Origin: Nectonema munidae
Lineage: Eukaryota; Nematomorpha; Nectonematoida; Nectonematidae
DNA: 64,000 nucleotides
Reading direction: 5' to 3'
Assembly (NCBI GenBank): GCA_030549495.1
Contig: JAUIRK010000765.1
Coordinates: 1-64,000, forward strand
Position 1 is the first letter of the stretch. Every line of letters begins with the position of its first letter. Shown here one piece after another: positions 36,339 through 48,891 of the stretch. The notes beneath the pieces were generated by a model. The model saw only the letters and a program-made list of their open reading frames with translations, was not told where the DNA came from and made no database searches. The position numbers and the translations under genes are program-made.

Positions 36339-36790
36339 CAGTAACGTAGCCAGAAACTTATACTTGGAGGGGCCAAATGAGGCACTAATATACATGCTTA
36401 CCTACTGGCTTTGTCTAAAATTAAAGCATCAAATGCTGCTTATAACAACTCTTCTCTTTGTGCTTATGAGCTACTTTCTCTACTTGTGTCCTATTCTTTG
36501 TTTAGATTTTATCATGATTATTTCTTATCTTCGTTTCTCATAGGAAAGAGAAATTTTTTATTGTAAATCTGCTTTCTTATTACAGGTAGAAGGCCCATCT
36601 TAACAAAGTTAACGGTTTGATCGTTACCGTCAATATCAATAATTTTTTTGTATTTTGATTTTATTTGCTTTATATTGTTCCTATAAGTACATTGTCAAAA
36701 ATTAATTCATTATTTCATTTTAATTTGTAAATTTCAATTTTTTTAATGGTGGGGCCCATAACTTAGATGGAGGAGCCCGGCCCCAAGTGC
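36339..36790. mobile_element. Probable hAT-derived fragment
   Basis: Begins CAGTAACGTAGCCAGAAAC, near the common hAT start CAGTGGCGTAGCCAGGAA, and contains subterminal GGAGGGGCC and GGGGCCC blocks at its two sides. The expected right terminus ending CTACG..ACTG was not found, so it is truncated or has lost its right end. The frame 36265-36543 crosses its left border and is not a gene. Confidence 0.4.
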
Positions 36791-36885
36791 CCCATAATAT
36801 AAAGCGATAATGTGGAACACGCAAATTTACTTTATTAGTCTACAAAATTGTGACGTAAGTATTTTGGTTTATAGCCATGGCTTAA

Positions 36886-37750
36886 CTCTTATTTTTAGTG
36901 AGCATTCGAGTGTCGGAGATTTTGAAAGAATAGGATTTGGACAGAGTTAGATTTTTTAGTTTAAGGAAGATTAAGTGTTTGGAGTGGGATTGTTTAATAA
37001 TTTGGAATCGTATATTTTCCCTTCTATTTCGCTACCATATGTCAAAATTAATTTTTTTTGAAATACCTATTAAAGGTTATTTACGCATATATTTCCAATT
37101 TCAAGTATGACGAATTTTGAATGATGATGTTCATCTTTATGAAAGTCAAAAAATCCTTTAAGTATCCCAACTCATGTCAAAATTAAGCTTTTAGGTTTAC
37201 AAAACTGAAAAGTTTTTTACACATATATACCCATTTTCAAGTAAGCTGAAGACAAAAAAAGAAATCAATGCTGAAAATATAAACTTTAGAATAAATGAAC
37301 TTTTAGTTTATATTACAAGTTTTGGTTTTTATTTCACTCAAAATATTTGACCTGTCAGTAAATTAGCTCTAGATTAGACCTCTATTGTTTTAACTGCAGA
37401 TTCGTTATCGGTTGGTAGTCTCTACTTCATTTCTCCTATACTTTACATAGTATGTAATTTTGCTATTCATTCTATGATGATCCTTTCGTGGTAGCTCTTA
37501 TTTTAATTAGAAATATATTTTCTGCAATCTGTGTTCGAAAAAAAACTTTTTTCAGAGATATATTTACCACGCAATTTACCAGATATCAAAACTTTCCTAT
37601 AAAAGAATCTTATTGATGATCTTAGGTTTTTTTTATCAGTAACATGCGTTTTAATATCAGGTGATATGAACAGATACTGTAAAGTGAGAAATTTTATTTC
37701 GAGAATAAAAAACTTCGCAAAATTAAATTCCACCAACTCAATTTGCAAGA
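36886..37750 (-). repeat. R1 repeat family, copy B (inverted)
   Basis: Reverse complement of this stretch aligns with copy C over 43390-43750 and onwards. Shared blocks include ACTGATAAAAAA...TAAGATCATCA, TTTTCGAACACA.ATTG and AAAGGATCATCAT.GAATGA. TTAA at 36882-36885 borders the CTCTTATTTTTAGTG end. About two units of the later satellite are present (TACTTGAAAATGGGTATATA and a diverged partner about 125 bp away). The minus-strand frame 37503-37748 (81 codons) runs through its body and may be a transposase relic, but I cannot name it. Confidence 0.55.
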
Positions 37751-38761
37751 ATTTCAGCTTTTTTTATACGAAATGATTTATAGCATTTAAAATCTTTGAC
37801 ATATAAAATTAAAAATCGCTGTAATTTCGATTTAAGTGCTCCACAAGTAAAAAAAACTATTTTGCAGTTTTAGAAATATTCTCTCACTAATTTCTTTTTG
37901 AACCATGGTTTGTACTGTATGATTGAATGGAATATTTCCCAATAAATATTGGATTTAGTGTGAAAAGGATATTTTAAATTTGAAAGATGTTTTTAGAGAT
38001 CCTCAATCAAAATTTTGATTCAGAATTTCCAATCAAGCAGCGATTTTTATATAGGTATAAAATGGTTATGCGTTTGTAGCTATGCATACCAATGAATTTA
38101 CAAAAGTGCATCCACCTATATATAGACGCTACGTTTTAAATTATCGAGGGATAAATTCAAAATTTTATGAATGCTTTTCATTTTGATAAATTGCTACTCC
38201 AATTATTGTTTAGTATGAAAATAAACCGAAAGAAAAACTGTATTCATAAGAAAATTTGTATTTAATCATAAAACAAATCAATAATAATTCCAATCCAATG
38301 GTTCCTAACGTTTACGCACTCATGACCCCTTGCCTTTGTATTACGTCGTCGTTCCGAAATATATTGTTTTTGAAAATAAAAATTCTTTGTTCCTTTTTGA
38401 ACTATTTCAATTTATTTATACTACTTCTCAATATTTTTCATTAGTAAACTATAACACAGCATTGTTTTGCATTTATCATATCAAAAACCACAGTTGTTTC
38501 AATAATAATTATAATATCAAAACCAGTTTTAACAGGTATTTAGCTGAATTAGTGAGATATCTACAGCTGTATTTGAGCAGCAAACATTAAAAATCATGGT
38601 CCAATGTTTGTTATATCATGTCTCATGCCATTTCCAACATTCAATCTGTTTCAATTTCTTGTTTTTAAATTGGCCAGAGGTGAAAATCCTGCCTCACGCT
38701 TGTAGGAAGAAACATATCAAAGAAGGACAGGCAAAACCATTTGTCAGGCTGACTTTGGTGT
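37751..38761. other. AT-rich intergenic stretch, nothing recognised
   Basis: Short overlapping frames at 38256-38590 lack motifs. No repeat end or RNA gene was seen. Confidence 0.4.
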
Positions 38762-38770
38762 ATAACTGAT

Positions 38771-39575
38771 CGTGTCCAGACATTTGGCCGACAGACATCT
38801 GATCAAATGGACATTTAGCCGACGTACATTTGGCCGAACAGACATGTGACCGAACCAACATTTCACCAAACGGACATTTGAGCGAACAGACATTTGACCG
38901 AACGGACATTTGATTGAATAAACATTTAGAATAGATTTTAGAATTTAGAATAAACATTTAGTATAGTTAGAATATTGTTAGAGTTAGTTTTAGTATAGTT
39001 AGAATATTATTTTAACGTTTGTGTTAGCATAGTTAGAATATTGTTAGTGTTAGTATAGTTAGAATATTGTTAGTTTTAGAGTTAGATTTAGCATAGTTAG
39101 AATATTGTTAGTTTTAGAGTTAGGTTTACCATAGTTAGAATATTATTAGTCGATGTTAGTATAGTATATTATAGTATATAAAATGGAAGATTGTGGGGCA
39201 GTTTTTTGTGGGCCAGTAATTAGTCCTGAGTGAGCAAGAGTGATTGATTACATAGATGCTTAATACTCGATGAACGAAGGTCCGAATGCAGTTATAAGCG
39301 TGAAACTTGTGCTCTGTAGACGAATACATTTCATTGGTGGCACGTAAGGATATACAAAATTGTGTTATAAATAGCGTAAGATAACATACGCATCTTACCG
39401 TGTCCGAACATTTGGCCGAAAGATCAATTGTCTGTTATGTTCTGTTGGGTCAATTGTCTGTTGTGTCAAATGTCCGTTCGGTGAAATGTCTGTTTGGCTA
39501 TATGTACGTCGGCTAAATGTCCATTTGGTCAAATGTCTGTCGGCCAATTGCCTTTCGGCCAAATGTCCGGGTACC
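38771..39575. mobile_element. Foldback element with 9-bp duplication
   Basis: An 805-bp element flanked by identical nonamers ATAACTGAT (38762-38770 and 39576-39584). Both arms consist of tandem variants of ACATTTGGCCGAACGG: about 150 bp at left, about 175 bp at right in inverted orientation. The left tip CGTGTCCAGACATTTGGCCG recurs in direct orientation at about 39398, so the right arm can also fold on itself. The interior (38935-39180) is a second tandem array of GTTAGAATATTGTTAG-like units. The 9-bp duplication suggests mobilisation by a MULE. No transposase. The Cys/Met-rich frames 38694-38957 and 39395-39577 are products of the arrays. Confidence 0.85.
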
Positions 39576-39829
39576 ATAACTGATACATAGCTTAACAGAA
39601 CTAAGTTATAAATTTCACTTTAAAAAAATTACAAGCTGAGGAATTAAATCTAAAAATTCTTTTTGTATTTCATCTTGGATGATACATGAAGTTCAGTACA
39701 AAATTGATTACTTTCCCAAGATTCCTGTTCTTCTGGTAGCTCAGAAAAACTATAGAACTTAACTTTGAAAAACTGATCTCGACCTAAGATCATCGATCAA
39801 TCGACTAAATTTTTCATACATAACGATGT

Positions 39830-41060
39830 TTTGAAGAATAGTCTTCCGACACGAGTTCTGTGGTTTAAACACAAAGAATAGGAGATTATTTTAAAAAAGC
39901 TATCCTCCTTGGCTAAATTATTTGAGAAAATAATGTACAACAAATTTTCAAGCTTCATTCATAATAATTCCTTGATCCGATCACTGCAGTTCGGATTTAA
40001 ACATCATCACTCAACACAAGATGCAGTTTTTTTCTCTTTTAAAACTGGTTTCAAAATATCTTTACTTGTCCGGTTCTTCTATCGGTATCCTTCTAGATTT
40101 TTTTCTGCTTTTGGCAAAATAAATCATAAAATATAACTTATGAAATTATAAAAATTTGGTTTTCGTAGATTTTTTCACTCGTTTCAATCCTATGTGTAGA
40201 ACCGCTGTCAATAAACGTGTTTGTCTGGTGAAAAATATACAAAATTTAAACTGTCTGCGGGAGTTCCCTTTTTAATTTATACATAATGTTTATATGCAAC
40301 ATTATTGTGATATTACACTCTCTATGAGGATGATGTTTTTTTAAACTTTCCTTCTGTCTCTCAAACGTATGTTAACTCTTGTATGCAATCATTTAACTCC
40401 TTGTGGTCTTCATTTAACTGCTTAAGTTTCAATTATGATAAATGTAAATGCATGCTTTTCTCTCAATTCAATGGCAAACATTATCACAAAATCTTTATTG
40501 ACAATCATCCTGTTTCTTTTGTTGAATCTTTCAACTACCTTGGTGTGCTCTTAACTCTCAATCTTTCATGGAATATTCATTGTAGTAATGCTCGGGCTAA
40601 TATTAAATTTTATACCTATTTGTTTAAAAAAGAATCATATTATCCAAATTACCCCCTACGTAAAATACTGCATTTTTCTTATAATTTTCTACTTTAATTT
40701 ACTGTATTCTTCTCGGGGGTAACTCCAAATGACTATTCTGGAACAAGCTAAACAGAACCCATGCAAACATTCTCAAGTTCTTTTTTGGAAAAGTGCCAAC
40801 GACTTTTTCCACAAGTCTTGACTGTATTTATATTTACACCTCTTGTGTATTCACATTCAAAAATTATTTTTTATCTGGTGGAATTTTTTCTGATTTTTTT
40901 AATGTTCAGCAATGCATTATTACGGTACCTGATCCCTGCTGCATTTTCCCTATTCATATCATATCGTTCTATTTAAAAATAATATATTTGAATGTTTGAT
41001 CCATTTTAACCGCTTATACTCCAAAAGTCATCGCACTTTTTTGAAATCATTTAAAAATTT
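39830..41060 (+). pseudogene. LINE reverse-transcriptase relic (Jockey/CR1/L2-like)
   Basis: Plus-strand pieces match non-LTR reverse transcriptases. SSLAKLFEKIMYNKFSSFI followed by SLQFGFKHHHSTQDA (39900-40025) corresponds to the family's KVFE.I....L...L....QFGFR..HST motif. NYDKCKCMLFSQF and FVESFNYLGVLLTLNLSW (40430-40575) correspond to the RT C-terminal K..CM.F ... YLGV.LD..LSW block. The FADD catalytic region between them survives only in disrupted form. The endonuclease domain is absent, consistent with 5' truncation plus decay. Confidence 0.75.
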
Positions 41061-41138
41061 CAAACTAGGAGTACATGATCATTTTTTTGTTTACATTATT
41101 AGTTTTGTGTATGCTGCTGGGGGGCGTAAAACGCCCCC

Positions 41139-41158
41139 CCCCCCCTTCACTAAAAAAT
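41139..41158 (+). repeat. Poly-C tract with shared flank
   Basis: About twelve C followed by TTCACTAAAAAA, repeating the junction at 5141-5162. A matching G run about 20 bp upstream (GGGGGGCGTAAAACGCC) makes a short hairpin. Confidence 0.5.
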
Positions 41159-41269
41159 TAATTGTAGAAAATTGGCTGAATCATATCCCTTCAAATTTTG
41201 TGACTTTTCCTAAAATCGCTAGCTGCATCTTTTGAAACCATTTTCATGGTTGTTGAATGACCCTTTCAT

Positions 41270-42840
41270 GACCAAAACTGTCAATCAAAATCAAAAATTA
41301 AAATTTTTCAGCAAAATTTTGACATTATCTGTACTTAACCTTATAACTTAGGATCTATATTATATAATACCCTCAAAACTTAACAGTTTGGAACGCATAA
41401 CACTTTATATATTTAATTTTTTCAATAATCATGCCTATTTTTTAGAAAATATCAATCAAAATATTGATTGATCAAAAATGTATCTAATAAAATATACCTT
41501 CAAATTTTACAATGAAATATATGTGTTATACTAAATCGACCATGTTGTTTTCATTTCTGGACTCATTTTTTACATTTAGGATTTAAAATACCTATAAGTG
41601 TTAATCAAATTTGCGGTTTACTTCTAAAAATTATTTCCAAAAACATTCATTCAAATTTTACAATGAAATATATCTGTTATACTAAATCGGCCATTCTGGT
41701 TTCATTTCTGGAGTCATTTTTTACGTTTAGGATGTGAAAATACCTATAAGTGTTAATTAAATTTGTGGTTTACTTCTAAAAATTGTCTCCAAAAACATTC
41801 ATTCAAATTTTACAATTAAATATATGTTTTTATACCAAATCAACCATGCTGTTTTCATTTCTGAACTCATTTTTCACATTTAGAGGTTTTAAAATATCTG
41901 TCAATGTCAATCAAATTTGCGGTTTACTTCTAAAAGCTATCTCCAAAAATATTCTCTCAATTTTACTAGAAATATATGTTTTTATACCAAATCGATCATT
42001 CTTTTTTCATTTCTGAACTCATTTTTTACATTTAGGATGTGAAAATACCTATAAGTGTTAATCAAATTTGCGGTTTACTTCTAAAAATTGTCTCCAAAAA
42101 CTTTCATTCAAATTTTACAATTAAATATGTTTTTATACCAAATCAACCATTTCATTTATGGACTCAATTTTTGCAGTTTGAATTTGAAAATACCTATAAG
42201 TATCAATCAAATTTGCGTTTAGTTCTAAAATTTGTTTTCAAAAATATTGATTCAAATTTTACGTGAAATATGTTTTTATAGCAAATAGATCATGATGATT
42301 TCATTTCTGAACACAGTTTTCGCATTTAAAGGTTTTACTGTTAGTGTCAATCAAATTTGCGGTTTATGTCGTAAAACTATATACCAAAATATTCTCTCCA
42401 ATTTTACATGAAATATATGTTTTTATATCAATTCGACCATGATAATTTTTATTTTTGAAATCATTTTTGCATTTAGAGGTTTTAAATGTCTGAAAGTATC
42501 AATCAAATGTTCGATTTACGTCTAATGTCTACAGAAATATTTTTGAAATTTAAATAAAATATCTATTTTTATGCCAAATGGAAGATGCTGGTTTCATTTT
42601 TGGACTCAGGTTTGGCATTTATGGTTTTAAAATATCTGAAAGCTTCAATCAGATTTGCGGTTTACTTCTAGATACTGTCTTCAAAAATATTTTCAAAAAA
42701 ATAAAATATCTGTTTTATACCAAATCGACTATGCTTATTTTATTTCTGTACTGGATTTTGGATAATACGGTTAAAAAATATCTCGAAGTGGCAATTGAAT
42801 TAGTAATGTATGCCTGAAAATCAGTTCTGTAAAAAATTTT
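41270..42840. repeat. Satellite array, unit about 151 bp
   Basis: Roughly ten diverged tandem units. Each carries TCAATCAAATTTGCGGTTTA, CTTCTAAAA, CAAATTTTAC, ATATATGTTTTATAC and TTCATTTCTG in the same order. Start-to-start distances measured at CAAATTTTAC are about 151 bp (41501, 41652, 41804). Several short frames (41783-42817) are by-products of the array. Flanking genes are not involved. Confidence 0.85.
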
Positions 42841-42999
42841 CAAAAAATGGCTGCATATTAGATATATAGTGAAAATATTCTTTTTTTTTGTATATTTTGG
42901 CTTATAATACTTTTTACAATCATCTTGAGTATGAAATATTTATTAAAAAAAATAAAACGTATTATAAAATCTTTTGAAAATTTGTATGAGAGAAGTAAC

Positions 43000-43789
43000 C
43001 AAGTTGAAAACTAATTGAAAAGAGAACATGTGATCAAAACAAATAATTAAAAAAATATGTATCTTGACTAAATGGAAGATCTACCATGTTCTAATGAACT
43101 AGGAAGTGGTTTAATTATATAATAGATGCTTCAAAAAATTTTGACTGTGAAAAAGAAGTTCCTCTTTTACAAATGAAAAATATTTAAATCTATAGCCCAT
43201 ATCTATAGATTACAATTAATATTTAGCTAAGATGGGTAGGAAATCTGAAAATTTAGAATAGGTCAGATTTATCAAAAATGGCACAGATGCCATTATGTGA
43301 GAATTTAGTCACTATCAAGATATTTTTAATTTAAATTGAATTTGCCATCTTTTTACTTTTGCGTCAAAGAAATAAATTTTAGATGAAGAACGTGGACAAC
43401 TTTTTGTAATTGAACAATGAACATCACGAATGATTCATCAGAAAAAATCCTTTGAAATAAGATTGGTTGATAATAAAATACACGATACTGATAAAAAAGT
43501 ATAAGATCATCAAGAAGATTCTTTAATCAGAATGCTTTGAGTGAGGAAAAAAGTAATTTTATCATTATAAAAAAAATTTTCGAACACACATTGAAGAATA
43601 TAAATTTCTAATGAAAAAAGAGCTACCAAGAAAGGATCATCATGGAATGAATAGCAAAATTACATACTGTAAATTATAATATGACGTAGAGACTACAAGT
43701 CGATAACGAATTTGTAGCCAAAAAGATGGAGGTCTTATCGAGTTACATAAGTTACTGTAGAATGAAATATTTTGAGTAAATTATCGATT
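43000..43789 (+). repeat. R1 repeat family, copy C body
   Basis: Body of the R1 copy that leads directly into the 43.8-45.0 kb satellite. The stretch 43390-43750 aligns with inverted copy B and with copy A. No intact frame; broken readings on the plus strand are lysine-rich. The left limit is uncertain. Confidence 0.5.
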
Positions 43790-45021
43790 TTTTTGACAGG
43801 TTTTATTGAATTCATAAAAAATGACATCACCAATAAATTCTACATACTTGAAATGTATAAAAACTTTTTATACGAATAAAAATTTTAATTTTGACATGGG
43901 TGTCATATTTAAATTATTTTGTCAGGTTTGACTAATTTTTTATAAAAAAAAAAGGAATATAACCAGTAAACACAGCCTACTTGAAAATGGGTATATGTGT
44001 ATAAAATGCCATACACGGTAAACTTCATCATCTCCCTATACTTTCTATTAAACGTAATTCTCTAATTCAAAAAACCGTGACTGATCCTTTCTTTTTGGGA
44101 TAAATCAATTTTTTGACAGTTTTGATTAATTTTCATAAAAAAAATGAATAACACCACTGAATTACGCATGCTTAAAAATGGGTATATATGTGTAAAAAAC
44201 TTTATATTATTACTTAGATAAAAAGTTTCTTTTTAAGATGAGCTATCATATATAAATCAATGCTTTGATAACTTTAATTGATTTTTATAAAAAAAATGAA
44301 TATCACCGCTGAATTCAGCATGCTAGAAAATGGGTGTATAGGTGTAAAAAACATATAATTATTTGGATAAAAAGTTTTTTTTTGAGATGAGCTGTCATAT
44401 ATAAATCACTTTTTTGAAAGGTTTGAATGATTTTTATAAAAAAAAATGAATATCACCACTGAATTCAGCATGCTTGAAAATGGATGTGTAAAAAACATTA
44501 TATAATTATTTAGATTAAAAGCTTCTTTTTGAGATGAGTTGTCACATTTAGATCAATTTTTTGACAGTTTGATTGATTTTCATAAAAAATGAATATCACC
44601 ACTGAATTCAGCATATTTGAAAATGGGTATAAATTTGTAAAAAACTTTATATAATTATTTAGATAGAAAGTTTTTTTTGAGATGAGTTGTCACATTTAGA
44701 TCAATTTTTTGACAGCTTTGATTGATTTTCATAAAAAATGAATATCACCACTGAATTCAGCATATTTGAAAATGGGTATACATGTGTAAAAAACTGTATA
44801 TAATTATTTAAATAAAAAGTTCCTTTTTAAGATGAGCTGTCAAATATGAATCAATTTTTTGACAGGTTTAATTGATTTTGATAAAAAATGGACATCACCA
44901 CTGAATTCAGCATAGTTGAAATATATATGTAACATTAAAAATATTTATAAAAACTTATTAATATCTGAGAAAAATAGGGGGGGGGGCTTGAGCGGACAAA
45001 TTTTGCCTGGCACTAATAGGG
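43790..45021 (+). repeat. Satellite array, unit about 148 bp, at the R1 3' end
   Basis: About eight units containing GACAGGTTTGATTGATTTT, ATAAAAAATGAATATCACC, ACTGAATTCAGCAT, TTGAAAATGGGTATA and GAGATGAGCTGTCA. Spacing between successive GAATATCACC words is 143-150 bp (44448, 44591, 44740, 44890). The last units are the most alike. It ends with a G run (about 44977-44986), then GGCACTAATAGGG and TTAA (45022-45025), a piggyBac-like border shared with R1 copy A. Confidence 0.8.
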
Positions 45022-45224
45022 TTAATATGAGTCTGTTACTATTTTTACATACATTTGTTAGTATTACCTCAGTGTTATTCAATTATTAATTACATATACA
45101 TAATAATATCCATATAAACCAACTGTGCTTTTTATATCATAAGTTTTGTCTATAAATTTATTTTCTATCATCACGTTTTTTTTCTATTACGGTTCTATTT
45201 CTATCATGTATCCTTCAAACAAAT

Positions 45225-45365
45225 GCGTGAGTAAGGTTGGTTAGGCGTTTCGATAACTCAAGGTCTTGGGTTCGATTCCGCATCCAGCTTACTTTCCTCA
45301 TAGTTCGATACAAGCGGCGTATTGTGCCTTCTCAATCAAAATACCCTACTGCACCTTTACCTTTG
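45225..45365 (+). mobile_element. tRNA-derived SINE, copy 2
   Basis: Head GCGTGAGTAAGGTTGGTTAGG and a near-perfect B box GGTTCGATTCC, then TTACTTTCCTCATAGTTCGA, GCGGCGTATTGTGCCTTCTC and tail GCACCTTTACCTTT. It matches 56781-56927 in inverted orientation at most positions. Probably still promoter-competent in its head, but I see no flanking duplication. Confidence 0.8.
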
Positions 45366-47735
45366 TACATTTTTGCTTTATGATGATTTGACTAAAAAGC
45401 ATTTGCTTGTGGTACTACACCTTCTCACCAACCTCAAACTTAAATATTTTTTTATTTTTTGGCTTTGCTTTGCTTGACTTTTTTTCTCTTAAATCATTTT
45501 AGTAAAAATTTGGATTTTAAAATTTTTCTGGCTATTTTTAAGAGTTTACTTATTGTTTCATTTGTTGATTTTAATTTCAATAAATCTTACTTTCTTTCAT
45601 TTTGCGTTAAGTATGAATATTTTTCCCCTTATTAAAATGGATAAGACTAACGTTCTATTTGTAGCAAATAAAATGCTACTAGAAAGAAAACAAAAAGCAA
45701 AGCAAAGATGGTCACTCAAGTAGAAAACACTTTAAAAATGAAAGTTCGTTTTTCAACTTACAACCAAATTGTTCTTAGTAGGCTCTCTTTTCTTTCATTA
45801 TATTAAGAATTTGGTTCAACTAAATTTTTTTATATGGGGACCATTTCTAAATAATCAAGAAAAAAGGGAATATCAAAATCTCCATTATATTAAACATTTA
45901 GCTATAATGAGGTTCAATTGTATAATGTTTAACATTTAACAAGATATTGTTCAATAAAAGGCTGCAAGCCAAGAAAACTTCAAATTTCTAGAAAGATTTT
46001 TAAAACAAAAATCAAGAAAAAAAACTATTATTTTACGTTCAAAATAGCATGATGCAATTCGCCTTATTTAATCGCTATTATAAATTCATACATAAAAACC
46101 GGCCAGGACGAAACCTGATCCACTATTTTATTTAATATTAGTTGTGCATAATTAAAACAAAAATTTTAATTTTTATATCTATAAATCCAATAAACATTAA
46201 GATTGGCAGATGCATATATACTAGCTCTACGGATTTTTAAGTTTTTCTAACGTCCACCGCTTTGAGTTACAAATTCTATCACTTTTTGTTAATGTCTGGT
46301 TGAGTTTTGTAGTATTATTATAATATTGACCATAAAATGTTCATGTAAAATCAGTTAAAGGTATGAGAAATATTCTATACTCAATCCTGGCATCCAAATT
46401 AAACATTTTTGCTACACTCCCTGTTATGAGTGGGCACTCAAAATGAGCTGCTCTCTAAGCAAAAAGCTAAACATTTTCTAGCAGGGAAAAAGAATCTGAA
46501 AATTTAAGATTAACCTAATAAATTAGTTATCTATTCATCAATTGTGATCCACTGTTGAATTTATAACAAATCTTTATCCTTTTTTATTCTTAATCTATTT
46601 TCAGTGCATAATTTTTACCTTTTAATGCTTCTGATGTAGTTATTAATCAGCAAAAATGACTTATTTATATAATTCATATTTTCATAAATTTATTAGCTTC
46701 AAATGGTTATTTTGTTAATTCGTGTCTATCCTTCTACTGATTTTTGCACTACACATGATGGCAACTATGCAGATCCTCGTGGTTTTTAGAAATTGTCTAT
46801 TTCACTAAACATCAATAGCGTTATTTCATGATGACTTAAAAGAATCCCAGTTTTCATCAATTGTCTCAATATTTTTAAAAAATGGAATTTAGAAAAATCT
46901 ATTAAATTATTATTTAGTAAAATATTATTCTTATTTTTGTAACGTAAAAATAATTGTTCAGGACTTTTTTTGATCTATATTTGTCGTTTGGCTGATTTAA
47001 AAACTAGAACCAAATATAAATTACAATAAAATTCAATAAAAAAAATTCTACATTTTAATTTTAGTTGTATCAAACTTATATATGCTAAAAATATTAAAAA
47101 AACAAAATTTAGCTATTTAAGATTGAATTAATTTTTGAACTTGGTAGGCGATGTCTAAAACTTCCTAAAAAAAGTCATTGCATTACAATTGTATATAAAT
47201 TTTTATGACTTCCAATTTTGATTTTATAGAAATTTAAAAAAATGTTAACTAATTTTAAAATTAAATGATATTTTTGAAAAAAATTATTATTTCTTTAGAA
47301 AAATCCATGTGATTACGACTGAAACAAGCTTTGTTATAATTTTGTTTACTTTATCGAGGTTGATTGATTGATATTGACTCAGCTTATAGATTATAAAAAA
47401 ATCTGAAAACTGGCATGAAGCTTAAAAAAGTTGAGTATTTTTAACACAATAATAAATTCGTATCACTAGAGAAATCTAATGAAGAAGAAATAGAGAAGAT
47501 TAAACTAGTGACACCATTTTAGCATGACAAAGCAAAACCTAATGATCGATGTTCCAATTTGTTAATTATAGAATCACAAAAATAATTACTTGTTATTTTT
47601 TAATTATTTAAAAATTATATGTTATTAAAATATCTTTAATTGGGATTCTGAGAACTTGTTTTGAGTTACACCGATTATTTTAGAAGTTTTCTTGATAACA
47701 GTGTAAATATATTTTTGTTCTATGTTGAGATATCG
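45366..47735. other. AT-rich intergenic stretch, nothing recognised
   Basis: About 2.4 kb with no frame above 60 codons and no recognised repeat end or RNA gene. Confidence 0.4.
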
Positions 47736-48152
<417 letters not shown>

Positions 48153-48404
48153 TAAAAAAAATTTTACGGAAGGTTATTGAAGTGTAAAGTGCACATATAT
48201 ATATATATTTATAATGATATATATATATATTCACAAAATATAAAACATGATCACATAATTTACAATTCTGGAAAAAGCAATAGCTAAAATGGCCGTCAGT
48301 TAGATTTCTCCATTGTGAAATAAAATATGTATATCAACGCATAAATTATCACAAATATTATCAACTTAAAAGTTCTTTTGTGAATCTTTTGGTAAAAAAC
48401 TATT

Positions 48405-48869
48405 TTAGTAGGTACTTAATAAGTAGTTTTTTATTTTCTTTTTAAAAGAAAGCAACGACATAAAAACGTCATCAAATAGAATTTTGTTATCTAGGTAAAA
48501 ATCATTACATTTATTCAAAATAGAGATATTTAATCCTTTCAGTCTATTATAAATTTTCAAAGGTTTGCTTAAGCTCCTAGTATAATATATGGGATTTATA
48601 TTATATTTAATCAACGAGCCAAACACATTATGTAAATGACCATTGAAGTTTTTCTAAAGAAAAACTCCTACTCTCTGCTTGAAAATTTCATCTAATTTTA
48701 ACCATCCGTTTTGCTTAAAAATTTCTGTTGTGTGGTCAAACTTATTGATGCTATAAATTACTCTTATTGCTCGTTTTTGAAAGATCGCAAGGCGCTTTTT
48801 TCTATAAGGGTACCAATTTATTATACTGTAGTTTACATAAGAGAGAAATAACTGTTTATATATCTCCAT
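48405..48869 (-). pseudogene. LINE ORF2 C-terminal relic (Jockey/L2-like)
   Basis: Two minus-strand frames carry the region after the reverse transcriptase. 48654-48869 reads LFLSYVNYSIINWYPY, then RLAIFQKRAIRVIY, then HTTEIFKQNGWLKLDEIFK, matching the family's L..SYL.Y....W, L...QKRAIR.I and H...F....IL.L.....F. The second frame 48405-48626 continues downstream. A frameshift separates them. It is 5'-truncated and lacks the RT core. Confidence 0.7.
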
Positions 48870-48891
48870 TAAAAATATATTATTAATTATT

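Noticed and set aside
38694-39577. Cys/Met-rich repeat protein and its counterpart
   Set aside because: Produced by the tandem ACATTTGGCCGAACGG arms of the foldback element.
41783-42817. Series of similar 75-80-codon frames
   Set aside because: They repeat with the satellite period and are not genes.
45225-45300. Possible tRNA gene with B box GGTTCGATTCC
   Set aside because: No full cloverleaf, and it has a tRNA-unrelated body and two further dispersed copies; it is a SINE.
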